NCBI GenBank assembly: GCA_022376925.1 | Contig: JAIOJX010000002.1 | Coordinates: 65,868,001 to 65,932,000, forward strand | Direction of reading: 5' to 3' | Length of the DNA stretch: 64,000 nucleotides | DNA from: Tragulus kanchil | Taxonomy: Eukaryota; Chordata; Mammalia; Artiodactyla; Tragulidae | Shown: piece after piece, positions 12,074-23,790 of the stretch | Layout of the letters: every line of letters starts with the position of its first letter | Numbering within the stretch: position 1 is the first letter of the stretch | The notes under the pieces: model-generated | Told to the model about the DNA's origin: nothing | Databases searched by the model: none | What the model saw: the letters and a program-made list of their open reading frames with translations, nothing else | Position numbers and translations under genes: made by a program

Positions 12074-12898
12074 AAAATACCTACATGAGTAGTAAGAGCC
12101 TGTGCTTCCCAAAAGGGTATTTCCATCCCTTTGTCTCTCAGAAGAATTTATTAGTTTGAGTAACTGGGAAATTAAAACCAAGAATTAGACTTCTCTGATT
12201 CGAAGAAGCTAAGTCCTGCTTTCTGCCTGCCGTTCACTCAGTAGGAACAGAATGCAGCTGAGTGAAGCCTGCCCTCCACTGAGATCAACAAAGAGAAGTG
12301 GAACAGGAATTTTAATTTTCAACTACAGGTAAAGCCTGTGGCTTTCTTTTTAATGCAAAAATTCCAAAAGAAGTCACCCCAAACACACTGAGCTATCGAT
12401 TGTCGATATATTTTAATGAGTATTAAATGGATCCATTCTCCATGCATTCCAAGGAATGTATATTTAGAGTAAAAGATAGGTTAGCATCTTGTTTTTTTTT
12501 CTTCTCATTATAACATATCTAATTTTGCTGCTAGAATCAGGTGGTTATTTTTGAAATCTAGAAAAGTAAATATGGAAAAAACTGCAGATAGAAACAAAAA
12601 AGACAGTTCTTATATTGCAAAGGAGAGCTGGGTTCTTTAGTGATGGTAATTGTATTAAGATTGTGAGATTTACACTTTTTAAACTTAAGCTTCATGCTAA
12701 CCTGTCTTCTCTGCTAGTTCAGAGTCTGCAAGGAGGTCCACTAAACACACTCTCTCTTTCCTGCCAGATTCCGGATCAGCCAAAAAGTAAGGCAGGAAAT
12801 AAGGTTGATAAAATCACAATATGACCTTTATTACTGACAGCTGGATTAAAAAATATAGTATATATGTGCAGGCAGAGATGATACTGAACTCTAGAATT

Positions 12899-13201
12899 AA
12901 AATCCCCACATGAGGGCTTCCCTGGTGATCCAGTGGGTAAAGAGTCCACCTTTCAGTGCAAGGGGCGCCAGTTCTATCCCTGGCCTGGGAAGATCCCACG
13001 TGCCACGGAGCAGCTGGACTGATGTGACCAATTACGGAGCCAGAGCTCTGAAGCGCATGCGCCCAGAGCCAGTGCTCTGCAATGAGAGAGGCCACTGCAA
13101 TGGGAGACCCACACAGGCCAAAGAACAAGAATGGATGAAAATAAATAAAGACCAATGAAAGTAGACAAAAATTTCAAAAAAACAAAAAATACCTACATGA
13201 G
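12899..13201 (+). mobile_element. CHR-like SINE with target-site duplication (copy B)
   Basis: The same insertion as 11803-12073, seen with its flanks. The 16-bp target-site repeats are 'aaaatccccacatgag' (12899-12914) and 'aaaatacctacatgag' (13186-13201), with two mismatches. The body 12915-13185 is in sense orientation with an A-rich 3' end, as expected for L1-mediated insertion. Confidence 0.85.
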
Positions 13202-13439
13202 TAGTAAGAGCCTGTGCTTCCCAAAAGGGTATTTCCATCCCTTTGTCTCTCAGAAGAATTTATTAGTTTGAGTAACTGGGAAATTAAAACCAAGAATTAG
13301 ACTTCTCTGATTCGAAGAAGCTAAGTCCTGCTTTCTGCCTGCCGTTCACTCAGTAGGAACAGAATGCAGCTGAGTGAAGCCTGCCCAATTTTTTCTTCCA
13401 CTGTAACAAGTATTTTGATCCATCAGCCCAGGAGCAAAT

Positions 13440-13838
13440 GACGCTGGTGTTATACTTGAGCACCCATCAAAATCACTTGTTAAGACACAAGATTGTTGGG
13501 CTCCATGCACAGCATTGGGCTCCCCAGGTGGCACTAGTGGTAAAGAGCCCACCTGACAGTGCAGGAAATGTAAGAGACGGGTTCGATCCCTGGATTGGGA
13601 AGATCCCCTAGAGGAGAAAATGGCAACCCACTCCAGTATTCTTGCCTGGAGAATCCTATGGACAGAGGAGCCTGGCCGGCTGCAGTCTATGGGGTTGCAC
13701 AGTCAAACATGACTGAAGCGATTTAGCACAGCATAGCACATTATTGGCTTGCATTTCTGCCAACTGCCCAGGTGATCCTGGTGCTGCTGGTTGGTGAGGA
13801 AGGGGAGGAGGACACACCACACTTTAAGACCCCCTGGC
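13440..13838 (+). mobile_element. MER5A (hAT-Charlie) split by Bov-tA
   Basis: The left part, 13447-13513, reads 'tacttgagcacccatcaaaa', 'cttgttaagacacaagattg' and 'ttgggctcc', like the MER5A left half. The right part, 13740-13838, reads 'tgcatttctgccaactgccc', 'aggtgatcctggtgctgctg' and 'caccacactttaagac', like its right half. A Bov-tA lies between. MER5A is an ancient non-autonomous hAT transposon, so the SINE is the later insertion. The family name is from memory, but the order of blocks is clear. Confidence 0.75.
13514..13737 (+). mobile_element. Full-length Bov-tA SINE inside MER5A
   Basis: It runs from the tRNA-like head 'gggctccccaggtggcacta' through the B box 'gggttcgatccctgg', 'tggcaacccactccagtatt' and 'cagaggagcctggc' to 'aaacatgactgaagcg'. 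The B box GGTTCGATCC is intact. Partial second copies of its 3' part at 14660-14833 come from U6. Confidence 0.9.
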
Positions 13839-15726
13839 ACAGAAGTGGTGAAGAGCATCCCATTCCATGAGGGAGGGGCACAAGGCCTGGCACATTTGCT
13901 CTATTGGATTGAATGTTAATATGTTGCTTGATTTCATGCCAACTAGCATGTGAAAATAATTTTTGAAAAATTTTTTATAAGTTGACCTTGAACTTTCACT
14001 CATTTTTAAAACTAAACTTCATATTGTCTTCATTTGAAGTTCTTAATTCTGATTCACCATTTTCCAGGGCAGACTGGATGTGAATTAGGAAAGACTTGAA
14101 GCTATGATACTGCAAACATGCCTATTTTTATACAATTTCCTTCTGAAAGTACCAGAAGTTCTCCCCAAAAGGGCATTTCCATCCCACTGTGTCTCAGGGG
14201 ATTTAGTACTGAGTAACTGGGAAATTAAAACCAAGAGTTTGAATTTTCTGATATGACTGTAAACATTAGAAGGCTTACTTATCTTTTCTTATCTGGCAAT
14301 TCTTTCTATTAATGTGTAGGCTCACTCACACTATAGATTTATCTTTCATTAATGTTTCTAAATTACATTCAGACTTTTCACCAATTCAGAGAAAACTTTT
14401 GTTCTCCATTTTGCAGTGAATTTAAACAACAAAAAAATCAATGTAGGCCGTATTAAATTAAAGGTGATCTAGCTGACAATACTTCACATATTTCTGACCC
14501 TAAGTAATTTAAAAGAAACCAGAACTTTGTCAGGATAAAATGTTTACAACTGCAACATGAATCCAGAACCCAGAAATGATACAATAAGTGCACAGAATTT
14601 AATAGAGTTATAGAAGCTTACTTGAAAGATCGCTAGCAGGGCCCTGCACAGTCCAGAAAAAATGTAAGAGACGGGTTCGATCCCTGGATTGGGAAGATCC
14701 CCTAGAGGAGAAAATGGCAACCCACTCCAGTATTCTTGCCTGGAGAATCCTATGGACAGAGGAGCCTGGCCGGCTGCAGTCTATGGGGTTGCACAGTCAA
14801 ACATGACTGAAGCGATTTAGCACAGCATAGCACATTATTGGCTTGCATTTCTGCCAACTGCCCAGGTGATCCTGGTGCTGCTGGTTGGTGAGGAAGGGGA
14901 GGAGGACACACCACACTTTAAGACCCCCTGGCACAGAAGTGGTGAAGAGCATCCCATTCCATGAGGGAGGGGCACAAGGCCTGGCACATTTGCTCTATTG
15001 GATTGAATGTTAATATGTTGCTTGATTTCATGCCAACTAGCATGTGAAAATAATTTTTGAAAAATTTTTTATAAGTTGACCTTGAACTTTCACTCATTTT
15101 TAAAACTAAACTTCATATTGTCTTCATTTGAAGTTCTTAATTCTGATTCACCATTTTCCAGGGCAGACTGGATGTGAATTAGGAAAGACTTGAAGCTATG
15201 ATACTGCAAACATGCCTATTTTTATACAATTTCCTTCTGAAAGTACCAGAAGTTCTCCCCAAAAGGGCATTTCCATCCCACTGTGTCTCAGGGGGATTTA
15301 GTACTTTGAGTAACTGGGAAATTAAAACCAAGAGTTTGAATTTTCTGATATGACTGTAAACATTAGAAGGCTTACTTATCTTTTCTTATCTGGCAATTCT
15401 TTCTATTAATGTGTAGGCTCACTCACACTATAGATTTATCTTTCATTAATGTTTCTAAATTACATTCAGACTTTTCACCAATTCAGAGAAAACTTTTGTT
15501 CTCCATTTTGCAGTGAATTTAAACAACAAAAAAATCAATGTAGGCCGTATTAAATTAAAGGTGATCTAGCTGACAATACTTCACATATTTCTGACCCTAA
15601 GTAATTTAAAAGAAACCAGAACTTTGTCAGGATAAAATGTTTACAACTGCAACATGAATCCAGAACCCAGAAATGATACAATAAGTGCACAGAATTTAAT
15701 AGAGTTATAGAAGCTTACTTGAAAGA
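13566..15726. repeat. Tandem duplication U6, period 1094-1097
   Basis: Copy A is 13566-14629 and copy B is 14660-15726. A 30-bp filler at 14630-14659 matches neither. Copy A begins inside the Bov-tA, so the second copy contains a decapitated SINE plus the right half of MER5A. Indels separate the copies in the last 430 bp of copy A (near 14198 and 14210). Confidence 0.92.
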
Positions 15727-17535
15727 ATTCTTAAAGAACTTGATGTAGAGATGAAATAAATTGAATTCTATGAGCCACTCATTGACTGCCCACTACTGGA
15801 TAAATTTCAGAGTGCTGAACAGAGTACAGGATTTGGTCTTGATTTTACCGAAAACTCTGAATGTTACATTTGCATTGAGATTTTCATAGGTTTTCAAATT
15901 TTATAGAAAGTTTGTGTGACCTGTATTTCCCACCTTTCTATATAACCCAAAAAGATTTCTTTCAATTATATTTAATCCTTGATGATACATATCTTGACAT
16001 TTCATTTGTACTAGTCGCTTTGTCTAAGGACTTTCACTAATGATAATGAAAGCACTCCACTCAGGGATACAGAGAAGAAATTTAGTATATCACATCTTCA
16101 GTGAGAAAGCTGTTTCTTCTTATACTTTAATGAAATATATGATTTTCTGAATGCAAGGCTATCATAGGCTATAGAGTTCGTTTTTAGTAACTCGTGTTTT
16201 ACATGTTATTTTATTGTTTTAGACCTCAATTTATGTACACTTAGTGATAGCAAATAAATATGGACTAATGAAAAAATGTATTGGAAACTAAATTGCTTTT
16301 TAAGGTTTAAAGGAATATCAGTCTTCTTAAAAATTGGGAAGATGGCAGATGTAGGGAGTAAAGTTTAGATAGTGAATATGGATTTGGAATTTAAAGATCT
16401 AAAGTGGAAAACTGTATTTCTTGTATCCTGAATTTTTTGATCTGTGAACAGATCGGATCTTTTCTTATCTGGCAATTCTTTCTATTAATGTTTTTGTAGG
16501 CTCACTCACACTATAGATTTATCTTTCATTAATGTTTCTAAATTACATTCAGACTTTTCACCAATTCAGAGAAAACTTTTGTTCTCCATTTTGCAGTGAA
16601 TTTAAACAACAAAAAAATCAATGTAGGCCGTATTAAATTAAAGGTGATCTAGCTGACAATACTTCACATATTTCTGACCCTAAGTAATTTAAAAGAAACC
16701 AGAACTTTGTCAGGATAAAATGTTTACAACTGCAACATGAATCCAGAACCCAGAAATGATACAATAAGTGCACAGAATTTAATAGAGTTATAGAAGCTTA
16801 CTTGAAAGAATTCTTAAAGAACTTGATGTAGAGATGAAATAAATTGAATTCTATGAGCCACTCCTTGACTGCCCCCTACTGGCTAAATTTCAGAGTGCTG
16901 AACAGAGTACAGGATTTGGTCTTGATTTTACCGAAAACTCTGAATGTTACATTTGCATTGAGATTTTCATAGGTTTTCAAATTTTATAGAAAGTTTGTGT
17001 GACCTGTATTTCCCACCTTTCTATATAACCCAAAAAGATTTCTTTCAATTATATTTAATCCTTGATGATACATATCTTGACATTTCATTTGTACTAGTCG
17101 CTTTGTCTAAGGACTTTCACTAATGATAATGAAAGCACTCCACTCAGGGATACAGAGAAGAAATTTAGTATATCACATCTTCAGTGAGAAAGCTGTTTCT
17201 TCTTATACTTTAATGAAATATATGATTTTCTGAATGCAAGGCTATCATAGGCTATAGAGTTCGTTTTTAGTAACTCGTGTTTTACATGTTATTTTATTGT
17301 TTTAGACCTCAATTTATGTACACTTAGTGATAGCAAATAAATATGGACTAATGAAAAAATGTATTGGAAACTAAATTGCTTTTTAAGGTTTAAAGGAATA
17401 TCAGTCTTCTTAAAAATTGGGAAGATGGCAGATGTAGGGAGTAAAGTTTAGATAGTGAATATGGATTTGGAATTTAAAGATCTAAAGTGGAAAACTGTAT
17501 TTCTTGTATCCTGAATTTTTTGATCTGTGAACAGA
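15378..17535. repeat. Tandem duplication U7, period 1079-1083
   Basis: Copy A is 15378-16452 and copy B is 16457-17535, with 4 bases between. The first 349 bases of copy A are also the end of U6 copy B, so that segment is present three times (from about 14281, 15378 and 16457). Three A/C differences cluster at 15781-15802 versus 16864-16885. No repeat or gene is recognised in the unit. Confidence 0.92.
16868..16882 (-). promoter_or_regulatory. CTCF-like core motif (copy-dependent)
   Basis: On the minus strand this reads CCAGTAGGGGGCAGT, which fits the CTCF core pattern CCASYAGRKGGCRSY at all 15 positions. The duplicate at 15785-15799 reads CCAGTAGTGGGCAGT and breaks the pattern at one position. 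Which version is genomic is unknown. CTCF binding cannot be shown from sequence alone. Confidence 0.4.
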
Positions 17536-17553
17536 GGTCATGAGTGGGAACAG

Positions 17554-19727
17554 TTTAGGTGTAGATAATGTCTTATAAACCTGGCCTATTTGTCTCCTGT
17601 TTTCACTTGTTACAACAATTAAAACAGCAGGGCTGATTTTGTGTCCAGGAGAGGAAGTGGCTAGGACAAAGTTGCAACTCTATCCATTATCATACAAGGT
17701 GTTTCTACAGAACAAAAATCCAGAATTGTATAAAAATTAGAACTTGCACTATAAACCTGAGGGTCTAAAATTGTATAATTTAACTTTATTTTCTCTAAAT
17801 TTAAATAAATCCGAGCCATATACATTGAGGATCAGTACTTCAGTTTTAGTCATTATCATTCTGGGTTTTTTCCCAGCCTAGATTCTGGTAAAGGGCCTAG
17901 TAATCTTGTACAGAGCAAAATAATGGGAATGGCACCTTCAGTTACCCATCCTCTCAGACTGCCCTGACTCTTATCCAAGTCCACATGTGCTGCCTTCACC
18001 CAGCCACACTGTTGCAAGGAGATGCAGGTCTACCCTGCTCCCAGAACCTACAGGCTTCCTGCCCCCCAGTCTCAGAGAATCACTACCCTCAACACTTTCC
18101 AGTCACCTCTCTCCTGCCCTTTCTGGGTCACCCATCATAATCTCCTTAATGAGTGCAGGTTATCATTACCGCCAGGGTGCAGGATTATCTCCCAATGATT
18201 TCTCCTGGAAGGCTTGCCAAACGACCTCCCTGGAGACAGACACTGGAAAAACCACGTAGAAAATACATAGAACTGTTTCCATCCTTTCTGATTCTTCCAT
18301 AGAAGTCAAATTTAAAGTAGTATTGCAACATCAATAAATTATTCTGCAAAATTAGGGAGAAAGGAATAAAATGAAAAAGATACAAAAATTGAGAGATTGT
18401 AGTAAGATTTAGATAAAAGACGTCATTTCTTTGGATCTTTTTAATTCATTATTTAGCTTATTTATTTATTTCTGCTGCCATCTGCTGGTGCACAGGATTC
18501 ATAGTATATAGAAACAGTGGGGAAAAACTTAACGTTTTCATTTGTTGCAGCCTGGACAGATTGGTGAGGTACATTGGTGATATACCTCTAAAGGTAATCA
18601 TAATCATAAAATGTTAGCGATGGAATATTAGCAATGCTTTAGGTGTAGATAATGTCTTATAAACCTGGCCTATTTGTCTCCTGTTTTCACTTGTTACAAC
18701 AATTAAAACAGCAGGGCTGATTTTGTGTCCAGGAGAGGAAGTGGCTAGGACAAAGTTGCAACTCTATCCATTATCATACAAGGTGTTTCTACAGAACAAA
18801 AATCCAGAATTGTATAAAAATTAGAACTTGCACTATAAACCTGAGGGTCTAAAATTGTATAATTTAACTTTATTTTCTCTAAATTTAAATAAATCCGAGC
18901 CATATACATTGAGGATCAGTACTTCAGTTTTAGTCATTATCATTCTGGGTTTTTTCCCAGCCTAGATTCTGGTAAAGGGCCTAGTAATCTTGTACAGAGC
19001 AAAATAATGGGAATGGCACCTTCAGTTACCCATCCTCTCAGACTGCCCTGACTCTTATCCAAGTCCACATGTGCTGCCTTCACCCAGCCACACTGTTGCA
19101 AGGAGATGCAGGTCTACCCTGCTCCCAGAACCTACAGGCTTCCTGCCCCCCAGTCTCAGAGAATCACTACCCTCAACACTTTCCAGTCACCTCTCTCCTG
19201 CCCTTTCTGGGTCACCCATCATAATCTCCTTAATGAGTGCAGGTTATCATTACCGCCAGGGTGCAGGATTATCTCCCAATGATTTCTCCTGGAAGGCTTG
19301 CCAAACGACCTCCCTGGAGACAGACACTGGAAAAACCACGTAGAAAATACATAGAACTGTTTCCATCCTTTCTGATTCTTCCATAGAAGTCAAATTTAAA
19401 GTAGTATTGCAACATCAATAAATTATTCTGCAAAATTAGGGAGAAAGGAATAAAATGAAAAAGATACAAAAATTGAGAGATTGTAGTAAGATTTAGATAA
19501 AAGACGTCATTTCTTTGGATCTTTTTAATTCATTATTTAGCTTATTTATTTATTTCTGCTGCCATCTGCTGGTGCACAGGGATTCATAGTATATAGAAAC
19601 AGTGGGGGAAAAAACTTAACGTTTTCATTTGTTGCAGCCTGGACAGATTGGTGAGGTACATTGGTGATATACCTCTAAAGGTAATCATAATCATAAAATG
19701 TTAGCGATGGAATATTAGCAATGCTTT
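17554..19727. repeat. Tandem duplication U8, period 1084-1087
   Basis: Copy A is 17554-18640 and copy B begins at 18638, so the two join with a shared 'ttt'. Copy A lacks single bases in G/A runs near its end ('acaggattc' versus 'acagggattc', 'tggggaaaaac' versus a longer run). It contains unique sequence including a C-rich stretch at 17930-18260 with a 90-codon open frame (17987-18259) of no recognised family, and a CTCF-like core. Confidence 0.92.
18474..18488 (-). promoter_or_regulatory. CTCF-like core motif
   Basis: The minus strand reads CCAGCAGATGGCAGC and fits the CTCF core pattern CCASYAGRKGGCRSY at 15 of 15 positions. The identical motif recurs at 19558-19572 and 20683-20697 because this stretch lies in both U8 and U9. 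Only one genomic site should be assumed. Occupancy is inference. Confidence 0.45.
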
Positions 19728-21673
19728 GGATACAAATCAAATTTTAATATACTGGGATAGAGGTCTACACAAAGAGGAAAGAGATGGGGAAGTGACTGTA
19801 TATAGCACCAGGGGTCGGAAGGTTAGAGTGAGAATGCTGCTTAACAATTGGGAGGTTTCATAAATGTTGTAGATGCAGCGCTTCATAGGATTTTCTGGAC
19901 TCCTGTAGTTATTCATGCAGTTACAGAAGGTAAAGTAACCCTAGGATGTATTTGAACCACTAAATACATGTCCCATTGAAGGTGTGTTCGTCTCCTGCCC
20001 ATTTTGCTGGTTTACTGTCAAGTTGATGAAATTGTATCTTTTAAGAGAAGCTGGACAACAGGTGCCCCCTGGGACTAGCTAATACATTTTGCAATCCGAA
20101 AATTAGACTCCATGCTACAACAATAATCTGAATATGCAGGACTGCCTTGATGTCAATCAGTATATAGATTCAAATTAAAATACTAGGAGATTTTCATACA
20201 AAATCAAAACAAAGAAACAAAGGATTTTGCAGAGAAGCATGTTGTATATGTTCTTGACCATTTATGAGTCAAAACCTAGGCGGTAAAAAGATTTCTTATG
20301 ATGTTACATTCAGCAGGGGCTAAAATATTTACTGACAGAATGGCATTATGGAAGGCCACCTGCCCATGGACACTGTCTATGGTGCTCTTGAGAGGTTTCA
20401 GTTCCACAAAAGGAGTCGTCTGCCACTGAAGACACTGCTGTTGTGAAACAGATTAGGCAGCTGTCTCCACGTCACAAATGGAAAGGTTTCTGAGATCATG
20501 ACGGAGTTGTGCATGTAGAATTAATGATAAAGTCATTCGGCATAACTACTAAAAAATTTTTTTTGACTATGTTGAAATTGGGTTAAAGATACAAAAATTG
20601 AGAGATTGTAGTAAGATTTAGATAAAAGACGTCATTTCTTTGGATCTTTTTAATTCATTATTTAGCTTATTTATTTATTTCTGCTGCCATCTGCTGGTGC
20701 ACAGGGATTCATAGTATATAGAAACAGTGGGGGAAAAAACTTAACGTTTTCATTTGTTGCAGCCTGGACAGATTGGTGAGGTACATTGGTGATATACCTC
20801 TAAAGGTAATCATAATCATAAAATGTTAGCGATGGAATATTAGCAATGCTTTGGATACAAATCAAATTTTAATATACTGGGATAGAGGTCTACACAAAGA
20901 GGAAAGAGATGGGGAAGTGACTGTATATAGCACCAGGGTCGGAAGGTTAGAGTGAGAATGCTGCTTAACAATTGGGAGGTTTCATAAATGTTGTAGATGC
21001 AGCGCTTCATAGGATTTTCTGGACTCCTGTAGTTATTCATGCAGTTACAGAAGGTAAAGTAACCCTAGGATGTATTTGAACCACTAAATACATGTCCCAT
21101 TGAAGGTGTGTTCGTCTCCTGCCCATTTTGCTGGTTTACTGTCAAGTTGATGAAATTGTATCTTTTAAGAGAAGCTGGACAACAGGTGCCCCCTGGGACT
21201 AGCTAATACATTTTGCAATCCGAAAATTAGACTCCATGCTACAACAATAATCTGAATATGCAGGACTGCCTTGATGTCAATCAGTATATAGATTCAAATT
21301 AAAATACTAGGAGATTTTCATACAAAATCAAAACAAAGAAACAAAGGATTTTGCAGAGAAGCATGTTGTATATGTTCTTGACCATTTATGAGTCAAAACC
21401 TAGGCGGTAAAAGATTTCTTATGATGTTACATTCAGCAGGGGCTAAAATATTTACTGACAGAATGGCATTATGGAAGGCCACCTGCCCATGGACACTGTC
21501 TATGGTGCTCTTGAGAGGTTTCAGTTCCACAAAAGGAGTCGTCTGCCACTGAAGACACTGCTGTTGTGAAACAGATTAGGCAGCTGTCTCCACGTCACAA
21601 ATGGAAAGGTTTCTGAGATCATGACGGAGTTGTGCATGTAGAATTAATGATAAAGTCATTCGGCATAACTACT
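19460..21673. repeat. Tandem duplication U9, period 1123-1125
   Basis: Copy A is 19460-20550 and copy B is 20585-21673. The 34-bp filler 20551-20584, rich in A and T runs, belongs to neither copy. The start of copy A overlaps the end of U8 copy B, giving a three-fold segment (about 18376, 19460, 20585). Single-base homopolymer differences occur at 'ccaggggtcgg'/'ccagggtcgg' and 'ggtaaaaag'/'ggtaaaag'. No gene or repeat is recognised in the unit. Confidence 0.92.
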
Positions 21674-21890
21674 TGAGTGATTAAATGTAGTATTTAGAGA
21701 ATATAGCCAGCGGACTATGGATTAGTCAAAGTTTTTATTCACAAATGATTCCCATCTTGGACTAGATTAGACAAAATGGAAATTGGATATTAATAGAATC
21801 CAGATGAAGTTTATATAGATAAATCACAGGAAAATCAGGGATCTAGCTAGGACTTATAACAACCAAAATAAGTCTTCCTAGGGTACTTTT

Positions 21891-22060
21891 GAGCTTCCCC
21901 GGTGGCCCACTTGCCAGTGCCAGACACAGTTTTGGTCTTTGAGTCAGGAGATCCCATGGAGGAGGAAATGGCAACCTACTGCAGTATTCTTGCCTGGGAA
22001 ATGCCATGGACAGAGGTGGGCTACAGTCCATGGGGCCGCAAAACAGTCAGACACGACTTA
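21891..22060 (+). mobile_element. Bov-tA SINE, diverged
   Basis: It runs from the head 'gagcttccccggtggcccac' through 'ggagatcccatggaggagga' and 'aatggcaacctactgcagta' to 'gtcagacacgacttagcaag'. The B-box area is degraded ('ttttggtctttgagtcagg'). This is an inactive copy. Confidence 0.88.
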
Positions 22061-22339
22061 GCAAGTAAACAAGAGCAACAGGGTGCTTTCAGTCTGTCAG
22101 CCGTGCTTCTCATTTCATAACAGCTTCATCTCTAGCATTGGTCTTTCCTCATATAAGACATATATCCTTTAACAGTTTCTTAGGTTTCTATGCCTGCCAC
22201 TCCTGCCACTTAAAATTCTTAGGGAAGATTATTGACTAGCTTGAATGAGGGGCCCGTTCATGAACCAGCCAACTGAAGCCACAGCTAAGATGGAGCAACA
22301 GATAAATCCTGATCACTCAGATGTGATTCTGATACTTAC

Positions 22340-22455
22340 TCACTCTGGGATCTTGAGCAATCTACTCAACTTCTTTGTGTATCAGTGTTCTCATCTGTCC
22401 ACTGGGGATATAATAATACCTTGTTTAGAAGTTTATAGTGAGAATTAAAGGGATC
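22340..22455 (+). mobile_element. MIR SINE (copy A)
   Basis: The run 'ggatcttgagcaatctactc', 'aacttctttgtgtatcagtg', 'ttctcatctgtccactgggg', 'atataataataccttg' follows the MIR core. It is repeated at 23450-23565 by U10. Confidence 0.8.
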
Positions 22456-22547
22456 TTATTGTGGGAATTTAAAAAGCAATAAAGAGATGAAAACTATGCT
22501 CGATACAAAATAAGCACCATTGAAGTGGTTGTTTTCCCTCTAGAACA

Positions 22548-22680
22548 GCAGTTCTCAGTCTTAGTCATACATTAGAATCATTAGGAAACTTTGCAAAATA
22601 CTTGACGGCTCTGACTCATCCCCAGATAATTGGCTTGGGAGTATAGCTGACAATGAGGATTTTTAACATCAGAAAACTCT
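22548..22680 (+). mobile_element. MER5-type hAT fragment (copy A)
   Basis: It begins with 'agcagttctcagtcttag', a degraded hAT-Charlie terminus, followed by 'acattagaatcattaggaaa' and 'catccccagataattggc'. It is repeated at 23658-23790. This is a non-autonomous, ancient element. Confidence 0.65.
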
Positions 22681-22864
22681 GTGTTCATCCAGGATTGGGA
22701 ATTTATGCAGTAGATTTATAAGTTGCATAGATGGGAGGATATGTCCTCCATTCCGTCTTCTGTGCTTAAAACCACACCTGGCACACAAAAGATGCTCAAA
22801 AGTATTTATTGAATAAGATAATGAAGCAACTATAGAAACTGATTCATCTAGTTGAATTAAGGCC

Positions 22865-22935
22865 AGTGTGTGTGTGCACGCACACCTGCATACACACATG
22901 CTAGTGTGCGTATACATGCATAGACACATGTACAC
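22865..22935. repeat. TG/CA-rich simple repeat (copy A)
   Basis: Alternating purine-pyrimidine DNA including 'gtgtgtgtgcacgcacac', which could adopt Z-DNA in principle. It is repeated at 23975-24045 through U10. Confidence 0.75.
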
Positions 22936-23449
22936 TGCAATTAGAATTCTAGACCTGCTACAAATTGCAATATTCTGTACAACTGTAAATCTAAGTGCTA
23001 TTCAAAATATTCAGGCCAATATCACTTCCCTCATGTTATCAAAAAGGGACAGATGTGTACACAAATGCTATACAAAAGGGCTGTTCAACCCCCCGGATCT
23101 AATGCCTGATGATCTGAGGTGGAGCTGATGTAACAAAAGGTAGAAATGAAGTGTTCAGTGAACATGACAGACCTAATAACAAGAGCAACAGGGTGCTTTC
23201 AGTCTGTCAGCCGTGCTTCTCATTTCATAACAGCTTCATCTCTAGCATTGGTCTTTCCTCATATAAGGCATATATCCTTTAACAGTTTCTTAGGTTTCTA
23301 TGCCTGCCACTCCTGCCACTTAAAATTCTTAGGGAAGATTATTGACTAGCTTGAATGAGGGGCCCGTTCATGAACCAGCCAACTGAAGCCACAGCTAAGA
23401 TGGAGCAACAGATAAATCCTGATCACTCAGATGTGATTCTGATACTTAC

Positions 23450-23565
23450 TCACTCTGGGATCTTGAGCAATCTACTCAACTTCTTTGTGTATCAGTGTTC
23501 TCATCTGTCCACTGGGGATATAATAATACCTTGTTTAGAAGTTTATAGTGAGAATTAAAGGGATC
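23450..23565 (+). mobile_element. MIR SINE (copy B)
   Basis: U10 copy of 22340-22455. Confidence 0.8.
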
Positions 23566-23657
23566 TTATTGTGGGAATTTAAAAAGCAATAAAGAGATGA
23601 AAACTATGCTCGATACAAAATAAGCACCATTGAAGTGGTTGTTTTCCCTCTAGAACA

Positions 23658-23790
23658 GCAGTTCTCAGTCTTAGTCATACATTAGAATCATTAGGAAACT
23701 TTGCAAAATACTTGACGGCTCTGACTCATCCCCAGATAATTGGCTTGGGAGTATAGCTGACAATGAGGATTTTTAACATCAGAAAACTCT
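23658..23790 (+). mobile_element. MER5-type hAT fragment (copy B)
   Basis: U10 copy of 22548-22680. Confidence 0.65.

Larger units (their letters stand above)
11166..13386. repeat. Tandem duplication U5, period 1112
   Basis: Copy A is 11166-12274 and copy B is 12278-13386, separated by 3 bases. Each holds one complete CHR-like SINE. The copies differ at a key base in the SINE target-site repeat ('cccccatgag' versus 'ccccacatgag'), where copy B looks correct. The pair overlaps the end of U4 by about 15 bases. Confidence 0.92.

Noticed and set aside
11702..13155. 113-codon minus-strand frames (11702-12043 and 12814-13155)
   Set aside because: They run antisense through a CHR-like SINE and are duplicated by U5. 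No protein family is suggested.
17987..19343. Repeated 90-codon proline/serine-rich frames (17987-18259, 19071-19343)
   Set aside because: The repetition is due to U8. A C-rich stretch lacking stops explains the frame, and no family is recognised.
22865..22935. Z-DNA promoter element
   Set aside because: The tract is a common TG/CA microsatellite with no transcription start features nearby.
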